Positions 26,536-34,838 of a DNA stretch of 64,000 nucleotides are shown here, in pieces. The stretch lies in NCBI GenBank assembly GCA_041905525.1, contig JAYRKY010000010.1, positions 1 to 64,000 of the forward strand, written 5' to 3'. The notes below the pieces were generated by a model, which ran no database searches, had not been told where the DNA came from, and saw only the letters and a program-made list of their open reading frames with translations. A program made the position numbers and the translations under genes. The first letter of the stretch is position 1. Every line of letters begins with the position of its first letter. The stretch comes from SHVO01 sp041905525 (GTDB taxonomy: Bacteria > Pseudomonadota > Alphaproteobacteria > Rhodospirillales > Rhodospirillaceae).

Positions 26536-28044
26536 TTACATTTTCAACGTTAAACGAGCTTCCAACGCGTGAAGCTTCGTGCGGCTCGAGATCGTTCCGT
26601 TATATCCCGCCGAGAAGGACATGTTGTCGCTCATCTTCGCCGACAGATTGGCGCCGACGCGAACCCCGTTTATGCCGGGCGAGCGCACGAGGGTGTTGAA
26701 GGTCGCCGCCGAACCCACGAAGCGGGTTTCCAACGTGTCCTTGCCGTCCTCAAGCAGGTAGCGGTAGCCGGCCAGCAGGCGCACGTGGGCGGCATCGCCG
26801 GCGCCCATCGGCACTTCGAAAGCTGCGCCCAGTTCTGCCGCCGAGCTCTTCTCCTTATGTTCGCCGACCACCAATCCGACGCTGTTGGCGCCGGTTTCGG
26901 TGTAGCCGTCCATCTTGGCGCTCTGGTAGTCGATCAGGCCATAGGGCGCGATCGTGGAATCGCCGTCCAGCTTCAGCGGCATCGACACCTTCGCGCCCAT
27001 CGACATCACTTTACCGTCGTGGGTGCCGGTGGCGGTGCGAGCCAAGCTCGTGATGGCGCGGCTGGTGTCGGCACTGACCCAGCCGTAACCGAGCGCCGCC
27101 GAGAACAGCACTTGTTCGCCGCCGGAGAAGTGGGCCTGCACGGCAGTGGTCTTAACATCGGTTTCGCCGAGATCGTTCCGGAACTCGTCTTTACCGTCCG
27201 CATAGCCGACCGAGAGGCCGACGTTCGCTTTGCCGCCCATGCCGTAATCGAAGCCGGCAATGATGTAGGGGCGCGAGGTCTTGGCCCCGGCGGTGGCCGT
27301 GTCTGTGTCGCGCTTGCCGAAGATCATGCCGCCACCGACAAAGCCGCCGAAGCCTTCGTGGCTTTTACCGGCCATGTCCTCGGCGTGTTCGAACAGCGAA
27401 TCCTGGAAACCGGCCATCGCCTCCACCGCCTGACGCCCGGCGGAGTAGAGAGTGCGGCCCGACAGATCGTCCAGTGTCTGTGTACGCACCGCCGTCGTCA
27501 CCGTCGACGCGAAGCGGCCCATCAGCACCTGATCGAGGTCGCTGTTGCGGCCGGCCGAGACGTCGAGGGCGCTCGCCACCAGCATCTGCGTATCGGTCGT
27601 CGCAGCGGGCGCGAACGAGGCCCGCAGGATTTGGCCGCGGATTTCGCCCGCAGGGTTCAGCTGCGTATGGAACTGCATATACAGACCCGCATTGTTCAGG
27701 TTCACCAGTTCGGCGTTGGGGATCGTCCAGGTGAGCGGACCGACGGGGCTCACCGGCGGCACCGGGGTAAAGCCGAACACCACAGGACCGTTCGTTCCGG
27801 CCGGGCCGCGGTGGATATGGCCGAGGGTGAGGGGGCTCGTGCCGCGCGTCGCAATATCGTGGGTTGCGTAGACGGTAGCGGTGGTCTGCGCATCGTCGAG
27901 AATCAGAAAACCGGTGCCGCGCGCGGCGGAAGGATTCGGAGCGCCTTCATATTGCATGTTGCTGATGTACAGCGTTCCGGCCTGGGCGCTGGTGGCGGCG
28001 AGCACAGCCAGGGCCGTGCTGAGTAGCAGTTTCGACTTTCTCAT
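26536..28044 (-). CDS. CHRD-domain autotransporter
   Basis: A 502-residue surface protein. After a signal peptide (ending SAQAGT) comes a CHRD domain (about 25-145) with LGHIHRGPAGTNGPVVF and LNPAGEIRGQIL, a fold first known from chordin. The C-terminal half (about 215-502) is an autotransporter barrel with regular strands and a terminal Leu-Lys-Met. The passenger is thus very short. The gene ends 35 bp before the metal-type operon and may be read through into it. Function unknown; CHRD proteins bind metals or haem in some cases. Confidence 0.85.
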   Translation of the reverse strand: MRKSKLLLSTALAVLAATSAQAGTLYISNMQYEGAPNPSAARGTGFLILDDAQTTATVYATHDIATRGTSPLTLGHIHRGPAGTNGPVVFGFTPVPPVSPVGPLTWTIPNAELVNLNNAGLYMQFHTQLNPAGEIRGQILRASFAPAATTDTQMLVASALDVSAGRNSDLDQVLMGRFASTVTTAVRTQTLDDLSGRTLYSAGRQAVEAMAGFQDSLFEHAEDMAGKSHEGFGGFVGGGMIFGKRDTDTATAGAKTSRPYIIAGFDYGMGGKANVGLSVGYADGKDEFRNDLGETDVKTTAVQAHFSGGEQVLFSAALGYGWVSADTSRAITSLARTATGTHDGKVMSMGAKVSMPLKLDGDSTIAPYGLIDYQSAKMDGYTETGANSVGLVVGEHKEKSSAAELGAAFEVPMGAGDAAHVRLLAGYRYLLEDGKDTLETRFVGSAATFNTLVRSPGINGVRVGANLSAKMSDNMSFSAGYNGTISSRTKLHALEARLTLKM

Positions 28045-28114
28045 GAGTAGCTCCCCCCTTTGGGATGTGTGACTTGAACAAAAAGAACAAAATGAAAGAA
28101 CAATTCGGACGCCG

Positions 28115-28954
28115 CTAGGAATGTGGCATCGCCGGAGAACTTGGTGCGCTTGGCGTAGATGGCGTTCCGGGCGCAGTGGCGATGGTCGCCATGCATCCCG
28201 CGCTGAAATCGTCGAAAGTGTCTCCCCCGCTCAGCCCTTCGCTGTAGCTGAGCGCAACGCCGGCGGGTGCCGCATCCGCCATGGCCATCAGCGAAACCAC
28301 GCTCGCGGGAATGGGCGGTGTTGTCTCGCGGGCAATGCGTTCCATCGTCACGGCGATCGATCCGTATGAGGGCACCTGAGGGCTTTGCCACACAAAAGGA
28401 GTACCGGCGCTATCGTGGAATGTGACGCGCATGCCGCGCGTCTCTCCGGTGGCGTTGGTCACGCGTATCACGCCGGTCAGTCCGGCCCGCCCTGGTCCGA
28501 TGACATAGGGCAGCGAGAGCGGATCGGCCATCAGCACCATGCCGCAGGTGGACGCGTGGCTCCACGTGCCGCTCGATGGCGTCCACGTCGCGTGCTGCAC
28601 ATGGCCCGCGAGTCCTGAGATCGAGAGCACAAGCGTCGCAGGAAGCCGCGTCATGTCGGGCTTCGGGTCGGCGTTCTCCAACATTTGTTGGGCCCAGGTC
28701 TCCATCGTTCCGCCGGCGGGCAGGACCGGCGAGACCCATGTGCCGAGCGCGATGCCAGTCACGGCATCATGCAATCGAATGCTCACCTGCGCGGGGGCGC
28801 CGTCGCTGTTGGAGAGGCGCAGGTACGATTGCACCGCGACACCGGTGTTGAATCCCGGGATCACCAGATCGTTGCCGGCGCGTGCGGGCGCGCCCGGAAG
28901 AGCGGCGGTCAGCAGTGCGGCCCAGAAGACGGAAATGGATTTGAACCAGGACAA
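28115..28954 (-). CDS. Secreted protein of unknown function
   Basis: A 279-residue protein with a signal peptide (ends GAPARAGN). The body contains beta-rich segments (VAVQSYLRLSNSDG, VSIRLHDAVTG, GVIRVTNATGET, VTFHDSAGTPFVW) suggesting two similar Ig-like or jelly-roll domains. The tail is Pro/Ser/Thr-rich, as in surface-exposed linkers. It lies 70 bp upstream of the CHRD-autotransporter on the same strand, and the two may be expressed together. No family recognised. Confidence 0.65.
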   Translation of the reverse strand: MSWFKSISVFWAALLTAALPGAPARAGNDLVIPGFNTGVAVQSYLRLSNSDGAPAQVSIRLHDAVTGIALGTWVSPVLPAGGTMETWAQQMLENADPKPDMTRLPATLVLSISGLAGHVQHATWTPSSGTWSHASTCGMVLMADPLSLPYVIGPGRAGLTGVIRVTNATGETRGMRVTFHDSAGTPFVWQSPQVPSYGSIAVTMERIARETTPPIPASVVSLMAMADAAPAGVALSYSEGLSGGDTFDDFSAGCMATIATAPGTPSTPSAPSSPAMPHS

Positions 28955-29085
28955 GGTGGCTCCCTAAACCCTTGCGGTTCCATGAATTTGTTTCATTCGC
29001 TAAAAGAAGCCAGCGCTTAATTTTTGAAGGGATAGGGAATAACCCGCCCATCCGTGTCGTCAGCGCGGCCCTTCACGCAAAACCG

Positions 29086-29102
29086 TGTCTTATCAATAAG
29101 GT
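29086..29102 (+). promoter_or_regulatory. Possible operator: TGTCTTATCAATAAGGT
   Basis: Second copy of the motif at 19072, with one mismatch. The core CTTATCAATAAG is nearly palindromic. It ends ten bases before the DMT-family start codon, where it would also supply the GGTGGAG ribosome site. Role unproven. Confidence 0.3.
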
Positions 29103-29112
29103 GGAGAACGTT

Positions 29113-29460
29113 ATGAGCTGGGCTTACGTGGCGCCGATCGGTCTTTTGCTGCTCTCGAACGTCTTTATGACCTTCGCTTGGTATGGTCAGCTCAAATACC
29201 CCGGCACGGCGCTGTGGATCGTCATTCCCATCAGCTGGGGGATCGCCTTCTTCGAATACTGCCTGGCGGTGCCGGCAAATCGCATCGGCTACACCGTTTA
29301 TACGGCGGCCCAACTGAAGACGATGCAGGAGGTGATCACGCTAGCCGTGTTTGCCGTGTTCTCGGTCACCTATCTCGGCGAGACCCTCAAATGGAATCAC
29401 CTCGCCGCGTTCGGCTGCCTCGTTCTCGCGGCGTACTTCTCTTTCAACAAGTGGAGTTAG
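29113..29460 (+). CDS. DMT-superfamily protein (DUF486)
   Basis: A 115-residue membrane protein with four hydrophobic helices, of the DUF486 family. Diagnostic pieces are NVFMTFAWYGQLK, PISWGIAFFEYCLAVPANRIGY and the Gln/Glu helix LKTMQEVITL. Such short proteins resemble half of a drug/metabolite transporter and may dimerise. The ATG at 29113 has GTGGAG upstream. The stop overlaps the convergent HupE-like gene by four bases. Confidence 0.9.
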   Translation: MSWAYVAPIGLLLLSNVFMTFAWYGQLKYPGTALWIVIPISWGIAFFEYCLAVPANRIGYTVYTAAQLKTMQEVITLAVFAVFSVTYLGETLKWNHLAAFGCLVLAAYFSFNKWS

Positions 29461-30020
29461 GTTGCGCCGTCGCGCCGCGTACGTACGCGGACGCGCGCGG
29501 GCGTACCGCCGGTGCTAAGATGCGCCTTCGCGCGCATGACAGCGAAGCCGGCCGCAAATCCCGCACTGTGCAGTAGAAGGGTCGCGGCGAGGACGCCGGC
29601 GATAAATCCGACCGAATCGCCCGCGGGCATTTCGGATCCGTGGGCAAACCCGTGAAAGAATCCGAACACGGCGACCACCGGAAGTGCGAGCCTAAGACCG
29701 ATGGACGGGTTTATCAGAGCGGTCGCGGCGGCGACCACCGTTGACGCGAGAATAACGCTTTCCGCGATGGGCAGGGAAAGGCCGGCAATTGCGCTCACTG
29801 TGCCGGCAGCCATCATTCCCATGAAGGCGACCACGATCGAGGCGCGCGCGCTCTGCGCCGCCCACAGCCCGACCGCGACCATCACGACCATGTGATCCCA
29901 TCCCTGGAACGGGTGGGCGAAGCCGCCCGCCCATCCGCCGGTGCCGGCATGCCCGGCGTGGGCGAACGCAAGTGTGGGACTAAGTGCGACGACAAGCAGT
30001 GCAAGCCAACCGCGGTGCAT
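29457..30020 (-). CDS. HupE/UreJ-family membrane protein
   Basis: A 187-residue membrane protein of the HupE/UreJ nickel/cobalt permease family. After a signal peptide comes HAGHAGTGGW and the family motif HPFQGWDHMVVMVAVG; a later helix has FFHGFAHGSEMP. The His residues are likely metal ligands. HupE and UreJ supply Ni2+ to hydrogenase or urease, but neither enzyme is encoded here. ATG at 30020 with AAGGGGG upstream. It is divergent from a His-rich cupin gene. Confidence 0.88.
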   Translation of the reverse strand: MHRGWLALLVVALSPTLAFAHAGHAGTGGWAGGFAHPFQGWDHMVVMVAVGLWAAQSARASIVVAFMGMMAAGTVSAIAGLSLPIAESVILASTVVAAATALINPSIGLRLALPVVAVFGFFHGFAHGSEMPAGDSVGFIAGVLAATLLLHSAGFAAGFAVMRAKAHLSTGGTPARVRVRTRRDGAT

Positions 30021-30096
30021 GAGACAAGCCCCCTTGATGATGTCCGTGCCGACCATGCTAAGCTTGTTACAGTTCGTCCGCCAGAGGTGCCCCGCG

Positions 30097-30603
30097 ATGC
30101 CGCACGGTGATCATCACCACCACGACCACGACCATGGCCACGACGACGTGGATTGGAAGAATAATGGGGTGAAAGTCATTCCGGGCGACCAACTCGATGC
30201 CAATACCGCACAGACGCCGGGCATGAACCGGCAGGCGGCGATCAATCTGGCCCGTGTCGGCGCGCAGAAGATCTGGGCTGGCACGGTGCATATCCATGCT
30301 GGAGCGAAGACCGGCGCGCATCACCACGGACCGCTGGAAAGCGTGATCTACGTCATCAAGGGACGCGCTCGCATGCGGTGGGGCAACAAGCTCGAGTTTA
30401 CCGCCGAAGCCGGGCCCGGCGATTTTATCTTCGTCCCGCCATACGTTCCGCACCAGGAAATCAACGCATCAAGCGACGAGACGCTCGAATGCGTGCTGGT
30501 ACGCAGCGACAATGAAGCCGTTGCCATCAACCTTGAGATCGAACCGGTCGAAAAGCCTGAAACTGTCCTCTGGGTCGACCCCGTACATCGTGCGCCGGCC
30601 TAA
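30097..30603 (+). CDS. Cupin protein with His-rich N-terminus
   Basis: A 168-residue cupin. The first 20 residues form a metal-chelating run of His and Asp (HGDHHHHDHDHGHDD). The cupin site is visible in GAHHHGPLESVIYVIKG and PPYVPHQE. No signal peptide. The ATG at 30097 has AGAGG upstream. The His run suggests Ni, Co or Zn binding, consistent with the divergent HupE-like permease 76 bp away. Enzymatic role unknown. Confidence 0.85.
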   Translation: MPHGDHHHHDHDHGHDDVDWKNNGVKVIPGDQLDANTAQTPGMNRQAAINLARVGAQKIWAGTVHIHAGAKTGAHHHGPLESVIYVIKGRARMRWGNKLEFTAEAGPGDFIFVPPYVPHQEINASSDETLECVLVRSDNEAVAINLEIEPVEKPETVLWVDPVHRAPA

Positions 30604-30605
30604 AG

Positions 30606-31697
30606 TCACTTTGCCACCCAATAGGCCGTCTTCGTCTTGAAAAGGCTTTTTGGAATCGCCGCGTAGATCAAGAGGACTCCATCGACGGCTTCGCCGACGA
30701 TGAAGTCGATTCCGATGCTCGACAAGGCGTAGGCGGCCGCGGTCGAGAGGCCACGTCCCTCCAAAAACTTCACCGTCTCGACCACGGCTTCCTTCATGGC
30801 CTTGTCCAGGTCTTCGTCCATTCCCATCGTGTAATAGAAGTCGGCGTCCTCGCCGCGCGGCCAGGCCATGTTCTTTCCCGCACCCTTGTGCAGCACAAAC
30901 TGCATGGTGGGCGTCATGGAGGCTTCGATGGCTGTGCCGTCGACTTCCCCGTCGCCTTACGCTGCATGCGAGTCGCCCGTGACAAACAGCGCACCGGGGT
31001 TGAACACAGGAAGATAGAGTGTGCTTCCGGCCGTGAAGCGCTTGATGTCCATATTGCCGCCGAAAACGCCCGGCGGACGCGATGGAACGCGCTTGACCTC
31101 CGGCGGCGGCGCGACCGCCATGATGCCCATGAAGGGCGCCAGGGGTACCTCGATCTCCGGCGAAAATAGCGCGACGTTGCGGGCGAGATCGAACTTGATG
31201 ATCTTTGGCGTCGGCTCCTTCACCAGGCCCGGCACCACGCCCTGCGTCGGGCCGGTGTTGTTGACGCCGTAGGGAACGCGGATGTCGATGTCGAGCACGC
31301 GGACCTCCAGCATATCGCCCGGCTCCGCGCCCTCCATGTAGAGCGGTCCCGTCAGGACATGGCCGGTCCAACCCTTTTCCTTGGTCACGCGCGCCACATC
31401 GATCACTTCCGGTAGCACTTGTGATTTCGAAATGCCGGCCGCGCCGAAGCTCGCGATCGGGTCGTCCGTGATCCCGCCATGGGAAATCGTGTCGATACGT
31501 ACGATGTCGCCTGACTTGATCTTCAGCACCACCGGCGTGTCCGTGGCGATATATCCGCGCACCACCGTCTCGATACTCGATTTCACGGTGTGATCGGGTT
31601 TCGAAGCATCAGGCTTCGCAAGGTCGCCAGCCCACGCCGCCGGTGCCGCCGCGAACGTTGACACGATAGCGGCTAAAGATAATGCAAAGGATCGCAT
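30606..31697 (-). pseudogene. Acetamidase/formamidase interrupted by one nonsense codon
   Basis: Secreted acetamidase/formamidase-family gene, 363 codons long if read through. A TAA at 30957-30959 interrupts it in frame, giving 246 and about 103 residue halves. Around the stop the sequence reads GDSHAA-stop-GDGEVDGTAIEAS; the intact paralog at 34839 has GDGHARQGEGEVVGSGLETS, so the lost residue is Gln (CAA to TAA, one C-to-T change). The signal peptide and the metal-binding N-terminal half are intact. The 5' end overlaps the TPR-2OG gene by 25 bp. It could be a real loss, a strain variant or a base-call error. The downstream half might restart at the ATG at 30917, but it lacks the first half's catalytic residues. 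Confidence 0.88.
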
Positions 31698-33094
31698 GGA
31701 AGATCTCCTCTTAAAGCCATCGTCAGCCCGCGGCCGAACAGATAGGTGATGTTGATGCGCTGATTTTCGTATCCATCTTTGAAGTGCAGGACGTCGGTCT
31801 CGTGGAAGAGGCTGGCGTTGAACAGCACTGCCCTGTTGCAGCGATAGGGAATGCGGCGGCGTATGGCCTGACGGCTGGCTAAATAATCGGAGATGCGCGC
31901 GTTCCCCGCGTTGTAGTCGCGGAAGCTCCAGGATGCCGGCGCCGGTGTGTCGTAAACCACGAGCCCGCCGGTCTCAGGATCGAGATTGGCCGAATCGGGC
32001 GTGATCCAGAAATTCAGATTCAGCCGCGCGAAATCGGCATGCACATTGATGCCTTTGTGGAAGCGTGGAGCGTATTTGAACCCCCAAAGATGCTCCAGCC
32101 GCAGCGCGGCCAGGAGACGCGGCAGCCGCTCCTTCAGGTCCGCGGCAATGCGCATGTGAAGGGGGCTCATGAAGCCGTCTTCGCCGAACGCTCCCAGATA
32201 TTTGTGCAGATACTCGCTTTTCCACACCGCCGAAAGCAGCGCGTAGCGTTGCATCTCGGCGAGCGCGGATGCCGAAAGGAAGTCGTCGATCACGACCACC
32301 TCGGGCGTGCTTGCAAAGTAACTGCGCTCGATCGATTTCCAATCGAGGTCCGGATTTAAGCAAAACTCCGGCACGCATGGGATGTAGCGAACCTTTTGTT
32401 CACGAAAGCGCGCGATGGCGGCGATCTCGGCCTCGCGCAGAGGGACCAATTGCGGTTCCTCGCATGCCGCAGGAGCGCGCGCGCAAACGTCTTTCAGGCG
32501 CTCGTGAACCTCCGCGAGACCCGCATGCGTGCGGCCGTTTTGGAGAAGGTAGCCCGTCTGGGCCAGATCGTGGGCGGCGCGAAAATCCGGAATCGCGCGG
32601 CGGGCGCGCAGCTGGTCCCGCGCCACCTTCACCGACAACCGCGAGACCTCATCGCCCGCCTCGGCCAGCGACCGGTCATCGGCGCCGGCCGCAACCTGGA
32701 GCCAGAAAAAGCGCTTGCGCAGATTGATGTCCTCGGGCGCGACGCGCATGGCCAGGCGTGTTGCGTCCATGGCCGCATCCGGCTGATTCAAGTCCATCAA
32801 TACGCCGGCGCGGGCCGCTAAGGCCCCCGTGTGCCGCGCATCGAGGCCTAGCGCCCGGTCAAAACTCGCGAGCGCGGCGCGCGCCCGGCCCAGTTCCGCC
32901 AGCGCATGTCCGCGGTTCACATAAGCATCCACGAACATAGGCTGCACGCCCAGCGCGGCGTCAAAGTAGGCAATGGCATCCGCGTAGCGACCTGCGGCGC
33001 CCGCGGCGTTGCCCTTTTGAAAATGGGTATCCGCGACGACGGCGTCGTGCGTCTGTCCTCCCGCCATGAAATGGAGCGGCGTGACGGAGGACAT
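31673..33094 (-). CDS. TPR protein with 2OG-Fe(II) oxygenase domain
   Basis: A 473-residue protein. The N-terminus has TPR helices (YADAIAYFDAALGVQP, YVNRGHALAELGRARAALA). The C-terminal half is a 2-oxoglutarate/Fe(II) dioxygenase: INVHADFARLNLNFWIT gives the His-x-Asp ligands, SLFHETDVL the distal His, and INITYLFGR the 2OG-binding Arg. TPR plus 2OG is the plan of bacterial prolyl-hydroxylase-like and sulfotransferase-associated proteins. It is not exported. It lies 8 bp after the amidase gene. Substrate unknown. Confidence 0.85.
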   Translation of the reverse strand: MSSVTPLHFMAGGQTHDAVVADTHFQKGNAAGAAGRYADAIAYFDAALGVQPMFVDAYVNRGHALAELGRARAALASFDRALGLDARHTGALAARAGVLMDLNQPDAAMDATRLAMRVAPEDINLRKRFFWLQVAAGADDRSLAEAGDEVSRLSVKVARDQLRARRAIPDFRAAHDLAQTGYLLQNGRTHAGLAEVHERLKDVCARAPAACEEPQLVPLREAEIAAIARFREQKVRYIPCVPEFCLNPDLDWKSIERSYFASTPEVVVIDDFLSASALAEMQRYALLSAVWKSEYLHKYLGAFGEDGFMSPLHMRIAADLKERLPRLLAALRLEHLWGFKYAPRFHKGINVHADFARLNLNFWITPDSANLDPETGGLVVYDTPAPASWSFRDYNAGNARISDYLASRQAIRRRIPYRCNRAVLFNASLFHETDVLHFKDGYENQRINITYLFGRGLTMALRGDLPCDPLHYL

Positions 33095-33102
33095 CGGCGC
33101 GC

Positions 33103-34689
33103 CTAAGGCAAATCCGGCGTGGACGCCGGCGGTTTGCGGTGATGCGTGGTCTGTTCGTAGGCGTAGGCCAGCTTGAACAGCGTCGGCTCGCTATACGCTA
33201 AGCCAAAGAAGGTTATGCCGACTGGAATATCGTCCGTCGTGAACCCCGCGGGCACTGTAATGACCGAGGTGAAGACGAGGAAGGTATTGAGGTTGATCAG
33301 CCCACGCGTCGGCTTGTACGGCGGGTACATGCCGTCCTTGATCAGGTTCGGCTGATGCTCCACCGTTTTCAGGACGATGGCGTCCAGTTTATTGGCCGCC
33401 ATGACATTGGCGATATTCACCATCAACTGATCGCGGGCTTGGACATATTCTGCGTAGCGGACCTTATCGGTCTTCTCCAACGGCTGTGTCCATTGGTCAG
33501 CTTTGCTGGGAGGGATGCTCTTGCTCAAAGCCGGCGACTTGGCGATGTCCTCCCGGCTTTTGAAGGGCCCGTTCGGATTGCGTGCGAGATAGAGTTTTAA
33601 GGCGACGTCCGCCGTCTCGGGGTCGCGCGCCGTGATCGCGTGCAGCTTTTTAAGGTCAGGGATGACAATGGGATCGACCACAATTGCACCCGCGGCTCTC
33701 AGTTCACTCACGGCTTTCTGGAACACCGCATCCACTTTTTTGAAGTCATCGGATCCCGGTTCCGAGGCTTGACCGATGGACTCCTGCAGCACGCCGATGC
33801 GCGCGCCTTTCAATCCATGCGCGTCCAGATGTTGGGTGTAGCTCCCGCTATGTTTCCCGACACCGAGGGCGGTCACCGGATCTTCCGGGTCGTATCCGAC
33901 CATGCCGTCCAGCATGAGGGCGAGGTCCTTCACCGTGCGCGCCATCGGGCCCATCTGCGCGACCGGGGAGGGATAGCCGTCCCACATACCGCTGCGGGAC
34001 ACGAGACCGGGTGTCGGACGTAAGCTCGTCAGCGCCCCCCAGGCGGCGGGCCGGCGAATGGAGGAGGACGTTTCTTCGCCAATCGCCAGGGTCGCGAAGT
34101 TCGCGGCCAGCGCCGCCCCTGATCCACCCGAGGAGCCTCCGGCGGTACGATCCAATGCGTAGGGATTCTTTGTCGCGCCGAACATCGAGCCGTAGGTGTC
34201 GCCGGCGGCGTATTCCGAGAGCGTGGTCTTACCGAGAATGATCGCACCTTGCTTACGCAGGCTCTCCACCGCGAACGCGTCGCGCGGCGTCACGTAGTCC
34301 TTGAATACCAGCGTGCCCAGGGTCGTCGCCATGCCGGCGGCATCCACTTCGTCCTTCACCAGGATCGGGATCCCATGCAGCGGCCCCGTGAGTCCGCTCT
34401 TCTTGAAGGCGGTGTCGAGCCGCTCGGCCTCCTTCAAGGCCGCCGGATTGAGGGAAATGACCGAGTTGATGGCCGGGCCCTTCTTATCGAGGGCCTCAAT
34501 GCGGTCGATGTACATCTGTACGAGGGCGCGGGCCGTGAGCTTGCCCGCTTTCATTGCCGCGTGGATGTCGTCGACTGTTGTTTCGACAATCTCAAACGAC
34601 GCTGGCGAGCGGGCGCTCGCCGCGAACGCCGACCCAGCCGGGGCGATCAAAGTAAGAACCGCTGCAACTGCAAGGACATAGCCACGCAT
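33103..34689 (-). CDS. Secreted amidase (amidase-signature family)
   Basis: A 528-residue amidase with a signal peptide (ends GSAFAASA). The Ser-Ser-Lys triad is visible: Lys in GIPILVKDEVD, the cis-Ser in AGGSSGGSGAA, and the nucleophile Ser in EETSSSIRRP, where most relatives have TGGSIR. It hydrolyses an amide or aryl-acyl amide in the periplasm. Two more amidases are encoded at 38368 and 40167; this one is less similar to them. The ATG at 34689 is divergent from a formamidase gene. Confidence 0.9.
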   Translation of the reverse strand: MRGYVLAVAAVLTLIAPAGSAFAASARSPASFEIVETTVDDIHAAMKAGKLTARALVQMYIDRIEALDKKGPAINSVISLNPAALKEAERLDTAFKKSGLTGPLHGIPILVKDEVDAAGMATTLGTLVFKDYVTPRDAFAVESLRKQGAIILGKTTLSEYAAGDTYGSMFGATKNPYALDRTAGGSSGGSGAALAANFATLAIGEETSSSIRRPAAWGALTSLRPTPGLVSRSGMWDGYPSPVAQMGPMARTVKDLALMLDGMVGYDPEDPVTALGVGKHSGSYTQHLDAHGLKGARIGVLQESIGQASEPGSDDFKKVDAVFQKAVSELRAAGAIVVDPIVIPDLKKLHAITARDPETADVALKLYLARNPNGPFKSREDIAKSPALSKSIPPSKADQWTQPLEKTDKVRYAEYVQARDQLMVNIANVMAANKLDAIVLKTVEHQPNLIKDGMYPPYKPTRGLINLNTFLVFTSVITVPAGFTTDDIPVGITFFGLAYSEPTLFKLAYAYEQTTHHRKPPASTPDLP

Positions 34690-34838
34690 GGTCGGCTCCC
34701 GTCTGTTTGTGTGCGCTGCACATAGAGTGAAGGCCCTTAAACAAAGGGGTCAATTAAGATTTGCTGCAATGCAATATAGTTTAGGCGGGCCCGGTTCCGG
34801 CGCAGAGTGAGCCTTCGATCGTCATATTCGGGGGATGT

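Noticed and set aside
26569..28026. 485-codon plus-strand ORF opposite the CHRD-autotransporter
   Set aside because: The sense gene has a signal peptide and known domains; the antisense frame is Arg/His-rich with no motif, a product of GC-rich codon bias.
30606..30917. Separate 103-residue gene for the 3' half of the formamidase
   Set aside because: It is in frame with the upstream part, starts inside a conserved family motif and lacks a ribosome site; one interrupted gene is simpler.
30469..31371. 300-codon minus-strand ORF in another frame of the formamidase
   Set aside because: The family motifs are in the main frame and the paralog confirms it; this frame is low-complexity Arg/Gly-rich.
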